From Chloroflexota bacterium (GTDB taxonomy: Bacteria; Chloroflexota; Chloroflexia; Chloroheliales; Chloroheliaceae), in the NCBI GenBank assembly GCA_028287745.1, contig JAQBPB010000073.1:1-64000 (forward strand): DNA of 64,000 nucleotides, written 5' to 3'. The position numbers and the translations under genes were made by a program. Under the pieces are notes generated by a model. It was not told the DNA's origin, made no database searches, and saw only the letters and a list, made by a program, of their open reading frames with translations. Below are positions 49,216-56,998 of this stretch, piece after piece; the first letter of the stretch is position 1; every line of letters begins with the position of its first letter.

Positions 49216-50507
49216 AAAATGTATTGATTATCGGTGGTGGTGGCCGGGAACACGCGCTGGGTTGGGCTTTAAGCCGCTCGCAGACCGGAGTTAACCTGTT
49301 TTTTGCGCCAGGTAACGCCGGGACAGCCGGGCTGCCGCGCGCCCATAATTTAGCCCTGGGCGCGGAAGAGGTAGAGGCTTTAACGTTGCACGCCCTGGAA
49401 CATCGGCCGGACCTGGTAGTGGTTGGCCCGGAAGTGCCGTTGGCTGCCGGGTTAGCCGATAATCTGCGCGATGCCGGGTTAGCGGTCTTTGGTCCGGGCG
49501 CGGTGGGTGCCAGGCTGGAAGCCAGCAAAAGCTGGGCGAAAAACTTTATGCAGCGCCACAACATCCCGACGGCGGCCCAGAAGATTTTCGAAGAAACCCA
49601 ACCCGCCCTGCAGTACCTGGAAGAACAGACCGGGCCTTTTGTAATAAAAGCGGACGGCCTGGCCGCCGGTAAAGGTGTGCTGGTTACCGGCGACCTGCTG
49701 GAAGCCCGGAAATTCGTACAGGAAGCCCTGGGCGGCGATCTTTTCGGCCAGGCCGGGCGGCTGATTCTAATCGAGGAATTTATGACCGGGTTAGAAGTAT
49801 CTATCCTGGCCCTGTGTGATACGGTTTCAAAAGTAATTATCCCCCTTGAACCGGCCTCCGATTACAAGCGGGCTTTCGACGGCGACCAGGGACCAAATAC
49901 CGGCGGGATGGGCGCCTACTCGCCACCGGGCTTTATGACACCCGAACTGCGCCAGCGAATAGATACCGAAATCTTACAACCCACCTTAAACGGCCTTATT
50001 GCCGAGGGGATTGACTACCGGGGCATCGTCTACGCCGGGCTGATGATTACGCCGCAGGGGCCTAAAGTAGTCGAGTATAACTGCCGCTTTGGCGACCCTG
50101 AGACCCAATCGCTCATACCCCGCCTGGAATCGGATATTTTTGAAGTCCTGGACTATACTGCCCGGGGGAAACTGGCCGAGTTGCCGCCTTTGCAGTGGAA
50201 ACCGGGCGTTAGCGTGGGCGTGGTGCTGGCTTCGGGAGGCTATCCCGGCCCGTATGCCAAGGGCCGCCCGGTTAGCGGCCTGGAGAATTTTGACAACTCG
50301 GGGGAGGTTTTTCTGTTCCACGCCGGGACCGGTTTTGGCCCAAATGGCAAAGTTGTGACCGCCGGAGGACGAGTTTTTAACCTTATTGTACTAGGTGAAG
50401 AAATGGCAAATGCCAGGCAACACGTGTATAATATACTGGACGAAGATGTTATTCGGTTTGAAGGCTTAAACTATCGTCGCGATATTGCGGCGAGGGAAGT
50501 AGAGTAA
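49212..50507 (+). CDS. purD: Phosphoribosylamine-glycine ligase PurD
   Basis: 431 residues from the GTG at 49212, which overlaps the purN stop (GTGTGA) and has AGGAGA 6 nt ahead; an ATG at 49182 would lie inside purN and is disfavoured. Motifs: KNVLIIGGGGREHALGWALS, VVGPEVPLAAGLADNLR, ATP-grasp segment FVIKADGLAAGKGVLVTGDL, GGMGAYSPPGF, and VVEYNCRFGDPETQ. It ligates glycine to phosphoribosylamine. Co-operonic with purF, 2 bp downstream. Confidence 0.95.
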   Translation: MKNVLIIGGGGREHALGWALSRSQTGVNLFFAPGNAGTAGLPRAHNLALGAEEVEALTLHALEHRPDLVVVGPEVPLAAGLADNLRDAGLAVFGPGAVGARLEASKSWAKNFMQRHNIPTAAQKIFEETQPALQYLEEQTGPFVIKADGLAAGKGVLVTGDLLEARKFVQEALGGDLFGQAGRLILIEEFMTGLEVSILALCDTVSKVIIPLEPASDYKRAFDGDQGPNTGGMGAYSPPGFMTPELRQRIDTEILQPTLNGLIAEGIDYRGIVYAGLMITPQGPKVVEYNCRFGDPETQSLIPRLESDIFEVLDYTARGKLAELPPLQWKPGVSVGVVLASGGYPGPYAKGRPVSGLENFDNSGEVFLFHAGTGFGPNGKVVTAGGRVFNLIVLGEEMANARQHVYNILDEDVIRFEGLNYRRDIAAREVE

Positions 50508-50509
50508 TT

Positions 50510-51958
50510 TTGAATAATATCGAACGAGAAGACAAGCTAAAAGACGAATGTGGGGTTTTCGGAGTAATTACCACACAACGTCAGGTAGCTCGTTTAATCC
50601 ATTTTGGCCTGTTTGCCCTGCAGCACCGGGGGCAAGAAAGTGCCGGGATGGCTATCTGGGACGGTAAAGACCTGAATGTCCGCAAGGGCATGGGGTTGGT
50701 CTCAGATGTATTCGATGATAAAAACCTGGAAAGCTTAAAAGGACATTGGGGAGTAGGACATGTCCGCTACAGCACAACCGGCGGCAGCCTGTTACAAAAC
50801 GCCGGGCCTTTCGCTGTAGATAGCAACCTGGGCTTCCTGGTAGTCGCGCACAACGGCAATGTAGTTAATGCCAGCGAACTACGCGACGAAATGATCTCCC
50901 AAAACGTACGCTTCAATTCAACCACCGATAGCGAAGTTATTACCCAGGTCCTGGCCCGTGCGCCGGGCAATACCTGGCCTGAAAAATTAAAGGCCGGGGC
51001 CTCGCGCCTGCGCGGTGCTTTTAGCCTGGCTGTCCTCACCAACGAAAATTTATTTGCCGTACGCGACCCTTTTGGCATTCGCCCGCTTTGCATCGGCCAT
51101 ATGCCTGATGGCGAAGGCTGGGTAGTTGCCAGCGAAACCTGCGCCCTCGATACGGTTGGGGCCGCGCACGAACGTGAAGTCGCGCCAGGTGAGATTATCG
51201 CCCTGACCGATTCCGGCTATGAGATTATCGACCAGTTGGAGCCCTGGGAAGCGCCCGAACACAAGGCCGCGCTTTGTGCCGCTGAAATGTTTTATATCGC
51301 CCGGCCCGACAGCGTAATTGCCAACAAGTCAGTCTATATGGTCCGCGAGAACCTGGGCCGCTACCTGGCGAAAGAACACCCGGTAGAAGCCGACCTGGTA
51401 ATCGGTGTGCCGGACAGCGGTATCCCGGCGGCCACCGGCTTTGCCGAACAAAGCGGCCTGCCCTACAAAGAGGGCCTCATTAAGAACCGCTACATCGGCC
51501 GGACCTTTATTCAACCGGACCAGCAGATGCGCCGCCGGAGCGTTCAGTTAAAACTGAACCCGTTGCGCCCGATGCTGGAAGGCAAGCGCGTAATCGTAGT
51601 GGACGACTCAATCGTCCGGGGCAACACAACCAAAGGTATCATTCATATGCTGCGGACGGTCGGTGGCGCCAAAGAAGTCCACCTGCGCATTAGTGCGCCG
51701 CCTATCCTGCATCCCTGTGTGCTGGGTATTGATACCGGCACCTATGAAGAACTTATCGGTAACCGCCTGACCATAGATGAAATCCGGGAATACGTCGATG
51801 CCGACTCGCTGGGTTATCTTTCGACCGAAAATTTCGCCGAAGCGACCGGCCTGGCCCGCGATAGTATTTGCCTGGCCTGTTTCAACGGCCGCTATCCGAT
51901 AGACTTCAAATACCAACCGGGCGGGGCCAAGAAAGCCCTGGAAATCAACCGGGTTTAA
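50510..51958 (+). CDS. purF: Amidophosphoribosyltransferase PurF
   Basis: 482 residues, TTG start. The glutaminase nucleophile Cys14 (DECGVFGV) follows a 13-residue propeptide, as in Bacillus-type enzymes that autoprocess. HRGQESAGMA, GHVRYSTTGGSL and the phosphoribosyl motif VIVVDDSIVRGNTTKGI are present. C-terminal SICLACFNGRYPIDF contains Cys that may help bind a 4Fe-4S cluster, as in B. subtilis PurF. It makes phosphoribosylamine, the first purine step. Confidence 0.95.
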   Translation: MNNIEREDKLKDECGVFGVITTQRQVARLIHFGLFALQHRGQESAGMAIWDGKDLNVRKGMGLVSDVFDDKNLESLKGHWGVGHVRYSTTGGSLLQNAGPFAVDSNLGFLVVAHNGNVVNASELRDEMISQNVRFNSTTDSEVITQVLARAPGNTWPEKLKAGASRLRGAFSLAVLTNENLFAVRDPFGIRPLCIGHMPDGEGWVVASETCALDTVGAAHEREVAPGEIIALTDSGYEIIDQLEPWEAPEHKAALCAAEMFYIARPDSVIANKSVYMVRENLGRYLAKEHPVEADLVIGVPDSGIPAATGFAEQSGLPYKEGLIKNRYIGRTFIQPDQQMRRRSVQLKLNPLRPMLEGKRVIVVDDSIVRGNTTKGIIHMLRTVGGAKEVHLRISAPPILHPCVLGIDTGTYEELIGNRLTIDEIREYVDADSLGYLSTENFAEATGLARDSICLACFNGRYPIDFKYQPGGAKKALEINRV

Positions 51959-51970
51959 CCAAGAGGAATG

Positions 51971-52981
51971 ATGCCTGAACATAATTTGACTTACAAATCA
52001 GCCGGAGTGGACGTTGAGGCGGGGGATGATGCCAGCCGCCGCGCGGCCAACCTGGCCCGCACGACTTACCGGCCGGAAATAACCGAGCTGGGTGGCATCG
52101 CCTTTTTTGACGGGCGCTTTCAGAAGTATAAAGAGCCGCTCTTGCTGGGCGGCAGCGATGGGGTCGGCACGAAATTAAAAATCGCTTTCGAAATGGGTAT
52201 CCACGACACGGTCGGCATTGACCTGGTCGCCATGAGCGTAAATGACGTGGCCCGGCGCGGCGGTGAACCCCTGGTTTTCTTGCCTTACTTTGCCACTTCC
52301 CAGCTTGACCCGGACGTGGCCGAGCAGGTCGCGGCGGGTGTCGCAGAAGGCTGCCGCCAGGCCAATTGCAGCATTATCGGCGGCGAGACGGCCGAACTGC
52401 CCAACTTCTACCAACCAGGCGAGTACGACCTGGCCGGGGCGGCCTTTGGCGTGGTCGAAAAGAGCCGGGTAATTACCGGCGAAGCTATCCAGGCCGGGGA
52501 TGTTATCCTGGGCCTGGCTTCCAGCGGAATGCATTCCAACGGGTTTTCGCTGGCCCGCAAGGTTTTACAGGCCGAGTACACCCTGCAACAGTATGTCCCG
52601 CAACTTGGGGCGACCCTGGGAAAAGTGCTGCTAACGCCTACCCGTATTTATGTAAAGTCAATCCTGGCCGCTTTAGAAGCCGGGGCTAATTTGCACGGCC
52701 TGGCCCATATCACCGGCGGCGGCTTCCGCAAGCTGGAAAAGATTGTACCGGGACATTTGCAGGCTGAAATTGACTTTAGCACCTGGCCTCGACCGGCCCT
52801 CTTTAGCCTGATCCAGGAAACCGGACAGGTCGAAGAAACCGAAATGCGGGGCGCTTTCAACCTGGGTATCGGCTTTGCGGCGGTGGTCCCGGCAAGCGAG
52901 GCCGAAGCGGTCACGCGAGTCTTTGAAACGGCCGGTGAAACAGTCTTTAAGATTGGTTCGGTCCAGGCCCGGCTTAATTAA
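51971..52981 (+). CDS. purM: Phosphoribosylformylglycinamidine cyclo-ligase PurM
   Basis: 336 residues. Two adjacent ATGs; AGAGG sits 4 nt before the second (51971), too close to the first (51968). Family motifs: YKSAGVDVEAGDDASRR, GSDGVGTKLKIAFEMGIHDT, GIDLVAMSVNDVARRGGEPL, GGETAELPNFYQPGEYDLAG, AHITGGGFRKLEKIVPG and GIGFAAVVPA. It closes the imidazole ring of AIR, purine step 5. Last biosynthetic gene of the operon before the aminotransferase. Confidence 0.95.
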   Translation: MPEHNLTYKSAGVDVEAGDDASRRAANLARTTYRPEITELGGIAFFDGRFQKYKEPLLLGGSDGVGTKLKIAFEMGIHDTVGIDLVAMSVNDVARRGGEPLVFLPYFATSQLDPDVAEQVAAGVAEGCRQANCSIIGGETAELPNFYQPGEYDLAGAAFGVVEKSRVITGEAIQAGDVILGLASSGMHSNGFSLARKVLQAEYTLQQYVPQLGATLGKVLLTPTRIYVKSILAALEAGANLHGLAHITGGGFRKLEKIVPGHLQAEIDFSTWPRPALFSLIQETGQVEETEMRGAFNLGIGFAAVVPASEAEAVTRVFETAGETVFKIGSVQARLN

Positions 52982-53016
52982 TAAACTGCTCCTCATTTAT
53001 CAGGTAGAAAAAACTA

Positions 53017-54177
53017 ATGCGCTCAACTTTCCTGCCTTTTTTCAAGCCCAGTATTGGGGATGCCGAAATAAATGAGGTAGTAGAAACCCTCAAAAGCGGC
53101 TGGCTGACCACCGGGCCGCGCACCAAACAGTTTGAAGCAGAGTTCGCCGACTTCGTGGGCGCGGAATACGCTATCGCGGTCAATTCGGCCACGGCGGCCC
53201 TGCACCTGGGTCTGGACGCGGTCGGAGTAAAGCAGGGCGACGAGGTACTGGTGCCGACCTATACCTTCGCCGCTACAGCCGAAGTAGTAACCTATTTCGG
53301 CGCGACGCCGGTCCTGGTGGATTGCGCTCCCGGCGAATTTAACCTGGACCTGGCCCAGCTTGAAAGCCTGATTACCCCGCGTACGAAGGCCATCCTCCCG
53401 GTAGATATTGCCGGGGAAACCCCCGATATGGACGTTTTAATGGACATTGCCGCCCGCCACAACCTCAAAGTGGTGGAAGACGCGGCCCACTCTATCCCGG
53501 CCAAATACCAGGGCCGCTGGGTCGGGACGCTGGCTGACCTGACCGCATTCAGCTTTTACGCCAATAAAAATATTACGACCGGTGAAGGCGGCATGCTGAC
53601 CACCGACAATGCCGAGTACGCCGAACGCGCCCGGATAATGAGCCTACACGGCATCAGTAAGGATGCCTGGAACCGCTTTAGCGCCAGCGGAAGCTGGTAT
53701 TATGAGGTGCTGCAGCCGGGTTTCAAGTACAACATGACCGATATCGCGGCTGCCCTCGGCCTGCACCAGCTAAAACGCTGTTTTGAAATGCAGCAGCGCC
53801 GGGAAAGCATCGTAAAGCAGTACGACGCAGCTTTTGGAAGCATGCCGGAACTGGAATTGCCGCCGCGCCAGCCTTACAGCCAGAGCGCCTGGCACCTCTA
53901 TCTGCTCCGCCTGCACCCTGAGTACTTGAAGATTGACCGCAATACCTTCCTGGAACGCCTGAAGGCGGCTAATATCGGCTTCAGCGTGCATTACATCCCT
54001 TTGCACATGCACCCCTATTACCGGGAGCGGTTCAATTTTACGCCTGAAAGCTTTCCCCGGGCGGCCGAGAATTACCGCCGGGTGGTCACGCTGCCGCTCT
54101 ACCCGGCCATGACCGGCCAGGACGTGCAGGACGTAATCGAAGCCGTTCAAACCATCATTGAAGAAAACCGGGTTTGA
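53017..54177 (+). CDS. DegT/DnrJ/EryC1/StrS-family sugar aminotransferase
   Basis: 386 residues, fold-type I PLP enzyme. Landmarks: FLPFFKPSIGDAEINEVVET, SGWLTTGPRTKQFE, AVNSATAALHLGLDAVGVKQ, VEDAAHSIPAKYQGRWVG, and the PLP-lysine motif FYANKNITTGEGGMLTTDN. Transfers an amino group to a nucleotide-linked keto-sugar. It is 36 bp from purM and overlaps the following sugar transferase by 4 bases, forming a glycan-building pair appended to the purine operon. Confidence 0.92.
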   Translation: MRSTFLPFFKPSIGDAEINEVVETLKSGWLTTGPRTKQFEAEFADFVGAEYAIAVNSATAALHLGLDAVGVKQGDEVLVPTYTFAATAEVVTYFGATPVLVDCAPGEFNLDLAQLESLITPRTKAILPVDIAGETPDMDVLMDIAARHNLKVVEDAAHSIPAKYQGRWVGTLADLTAFSFYANKNITTGEGGMLTTDNAEYAERARIMSLHGISKDAWNRFSASGSWYYEVLQPGFKYNMTDIAAALGLHQLKRCFEMQQRRESIVKQYDAAFGSMPELELPPRQPYSQSAWHLYLLRLHPEYLKIDRNTFLERLKAANIGFSVHYIPLHMHPYYRERFNFTPESFPRAAENYRRVVTLPLYPAMTGQDVQDVIEAVQTIIEENRV

Positions 54178-54803
54178 TGCCAGTCAGGACGCCTTCGCCT
54201 TTGTACGGCCCGGCCAAACGCCTGTTTGACCTGATAATGGCGCTGGCTTTGCTGGTAATTAGCGCGCCTATAATGGCGATTATAGCCTGGCGGATTAAAC
54301 GCGAAGATAAGGGCCCGGTCTTTTACGGCGGGCCGCGCACCGGCCAGCACGGCCAGCCTTTCAAAATCCTCAAGTTCCGGACGATGGTCCTGAACGCCGA
54401 ACGGCTTGGGCCAGGCATCACGGCCGGCGACGACCGGCGCATCACCCGGGTGGGCCGGTTTTTGCGGCACTACAAACTGGATGAACTGCCCCAACTGGTG
54501 AACGTCCTCAAAGGCGAGATGAGCCTGGTCGGGCCGCGCCCGGAAGCCCCGGCCTATGTGGCCCTGTATACCCCCGAACAGCGCCAGGTTTTAAGTGTAA
54601 AGCCGGGCATTACCGGCCTGGCCGCTATCGAATACCGCCACGAAGCCCGCCTTTTGCAAGAAGCCACCCTGGCCGATGTTTACGAGCGCGAGATAATGCC
54701 CGCCAAGTTAAAGCTTGACCTGGAATATATCCGCCAGCGGTCCTTCCTGTACGACCTGCAACTTTTAGCTAAAACCGGCCTGGCCCTTTTTCCCAAAGAT
54801 TAA
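54174..54803 (+). CDS. Initiating sugar-phosphate transferase (short PglC-type)
   Basis: 209 residues. One membrane helix (residues 17-37, LIMALALLVISAPIMAII) then the catalytic sugar transferase domain: RIKREDKGPVFYGGPRTGQH, FKILKFRTMVLNAERLGPGI, YKLDELPQLVNVLKGEMSLV, GPRPEAPAYV and KPGITGLAAIEYRHE. Unlike the long WbaP-type enzyme at 20502, it has only the C-terminal PglC-like portion. It moves a sugar-1-phosphate to undecaprenyl phosphate. It overlaps the upstream aminotransferase by 4 bases, so the pair may make an amino-sugar lipid-linked intermediate. Confidence 0.92.
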   Translation: MMPVRTPSPLYGPAKRLFDLIMALALLVISAPIMAIIAWRIKREDKGPVFYGGPRTGQHGQPFKILKFRTMVLNAERLGPGITAGDDRRITRVGRFLRHYKLDELPQLVNVLKGEMSLVGPRPEAPAYVALYTPEQRQVLSVKPGITGLAAIEYRHEARLLQEATLADVYEREIMPAKLKLDLEYIRQRSFLYDLQLLAKTGLALFPKD

Positions 54804-54885
54804 TCTTAGAAAGTCCCGTCCTGGGCCTGGCATGGTATAATTAAGCTTGATTTTTTCATTGTAGGTGGAAGGACGGTAATACCAG

Positions 54886-56871
54886 GTGAGCTATAACCCC
54901 ACTAACCCTTTAATTATTCAAAGCGATAAATCGGTCCTTTTGGAAGTAAATAATCCGCTTTATGAGGATGCCCGCGACGAACTGAGCCGCTTTGCCGAAT
55001 TGGAGAAAAGCCCGGAATATATCCATACCTACCGCATTACGCCGCTTTCGCTGTGGAACGCCGCCGCCGCCGGGGTAGGCGCGGAAATAATCACCGAAGG
55101 CCTGGCCCGCTACAGCAAATTCCCGGTGCCTTCCAACATCCTGGCCGACATCAAAGATTATATTTCGCGCTACGGCCGCATCAAGTTACTCTATGAAGAT
55201 GACAAGCTGGTGCTGAAAAGCAGCGATAAAATGCTCTTGATGGAAGTCGAGCGCAATAAAAATATCGTGCCTTTCATCTTCAAGCGGGTGGACGAGCAAA
55301 CCTTGCAGGTTGACCCGGCCAAACGCGGTTATATCAAGCAAGCCCTGGTCCAATTCGGCTATCCGGCCGAAGATTTAGCCGGGTACAACCCGGGCACTCC
55401 GCTGGAAATTACCCTGCGCGAAACTACTTTGGGTGGCCGGGCCTTTAATTTGCGCGACTACCAGAACGACTCGGTCGGGGCCTTTTACGCCGAAGGCAGT
55501 TACAGCGGCGGCAGCGGGGTGGTGGTGCTGCCCTGCGGTGCCGGTAAAACCGTCGTGGGCATGGGTGTGCTGGACAAATTGCAGTGCCATACCCTGATTC
55601 TGACCCCCAGCACGATTGCGGTGCGCCAGTGGATTAACGAAATCCTGGACAAGACCAACCTGACGCCCGACCAGGTCGGGGAGTATACCGGCGAGCGCAA
55701 GGAAATCCGCCCGGTAACAGTGACGACCTACCAGGTGATTACCTACCGGCCCTTTACGGTCAACAAAGAGACTGGCGAAGTCGGAGAATTCCCGCATTTG
55801 CAGCTCTTCACCAGCCACGACTGGGGCCTGATTATTTACGATGAGGTCCACCTTTTGCCCGCGCCGGTCTTCCGGGTAACCGCCGAAATTCAGGCCAAAC
55901 GCCGCCTGGGCCTGACTGCGACCCTGGTCCGCGAGGACGGCCGCGAGAGCGATGTCTTCTCCCTGATTGGCCCCAAGAAATACGACATGCCCTGGAAAGA
56001 ACTGGAAGCCGAGGGCTGGATTGCCACGGCCGAATGTTTCGAGATCAGGACCGGGCTACCGGCGGCGGAGCGCATGGAATATGTGCTGGAAGAAGATAAC
56101 CGGGTTAAGTATCGCCTGGCCGCCACGAACAGCCGCAAATATGAAATCCTGTTTAAAGTGTTGGAGCGCCACACCGAGGACCACATTCTGGTAATCGGGC
56201 AGTATATCGAGCAACTGGAGCGTATCGCGCATATGCTGAACGCTCCGTTGATTACCGGGAAAACCCCTAACCAGGAACGGTCCAGGCTCTACAGCCAGTT
56301 CAAGACCGGCGAAATTAAGCTGCTGGTAGTCAGCCGGGTCGCCAATTTCGCGATTGACCTACCGGACGCCAATGTGGCGGTGCAGGTTTCCGGCCTGTTC
56401 GGCTCCCGTCAGGAAGAGGCCCAGCGGTTGGGCCGGATTCTGCGGCCAAAGTCAGACGGGCAACCGGCCTATTTCTATTCTATCGTCACGCGCGATACCA
56501 AAGACCAGGACTTCGCGGCCAACCGCCAGCTATTCCTGACCGAGCAGGGTTACCGCTATACCATCCTGGACGCCAGCGAACTGATGGGCGATGTAGAGGA
56601 AGGCCAGTTCCGCGAGATTGGGCCGCACGCCCTCCCGGCCCCGGCAGCTGCTTTGCCCGAAGCCCAGAACGGCCGGGCTAACCAGCACTCCTTTAATACC
56701 GAACCGGACAAAAGCGCTGAAGACGAAGGCGAGATGGAAGAGGCGGCCGAATTTGAAGAACTTAAGCAGCAACTTGAACAGTCCTGGCCAATAGCCGCCG
56801 CCCCGGCGGCCGTCAATTCCCCGGCTGAGCCCGGCCAGCGCTCACGCAGCCATTTACGAGTAGTTAAATAA
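54886..56871 (+). CDS. XPB/Ssl2-type DNA helicase
   Basis: 661 residues, GTG start. N-terminal helicase-accessory domain (residues 1-190, TYRITPLSLWNAAAAGVGAE). Core motifs: YQNDSVGAFYAEGSYSGGSG, Walker A VLPCGAGKTVVGMGVL, box IIYDEVHLLPAPVFR (DEVH), GLTATLVREDGRESDVF with the RED motif of XPB, and C-terminal LLVVSRVANFAIDLPDANVA with EEAQRLGRILRPK. An acidic tail of about 85 residues is added. XPB-family helicases open DNA in repair and transcription; bacterial homologues act in repair. It follows the glycan pair but seems to have its own leader. Confidence 0.9.
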   Translation: MSYNPTNPLIIQSDKSVLLEVNNPLYEDARDELSRFAELEKSPEYIHTYRITPLSLWNAAAAGVGAEIITEGLARYSKFPVPSNILADIKDYISRYGRIKLLYEDDKLVLKSSDKMLLMEVERNKNIVPFIFKRVDEQTLQVDPAKRGYIKQALVQFGYPAEDLAGYNPGTPLEITLRETTLGGRAFNLRDYQNDSVGAFYAEGSYSGGSGVVVLPCGAGKTVVGMGVLDKLQCHTLILTPSTIAVRQWINEILDKTNLTPDQVGEYTGERKEIRPVTVTTYQVITYRPFTVNKETGEVGEFPHLQLFTSHDWGLIIYDEVHLLPAPVFRVTAEIQAKRRLGLTATLVREDGRESDVFSLIGPKKYDMPWKELEAEGWIATAECFEIRTGLPAAERMEYVLEEDNRVKYRLAATNSRKYEILFKVLERHTEDHILVIGQYIEQLERIAHMLNAPLITGKTPNQERSRLYSQFKTGEIKLLVVSRVANFAIDLPDANVAVQVSGLFGSRQEEAQRLGRILRPKSDGQPAYFYSIVTRDTKDQDFAANRQLFLTEQGYRYTILDASELMGDVEEGQFREIGPHALPAPAAALPEAQNGRANQHSFNTEPDKSAEDEGEMEEAAEFEELKQQLEQSWPIAAAPAAVNSPAEPGQRSRSHLRVVK

Positions 56872-56998
56872 GACCGCGCTTTGTGATTTGGGCCACTGGT
56901 ATTTTGAAGTTTAACTGTTATAATTTAACTTGCACCCAACTTTAATTCAGGTTGCATAGTTTCGTTAAGTTACTTCCTCAAAAACCCAAATTTAAAAT

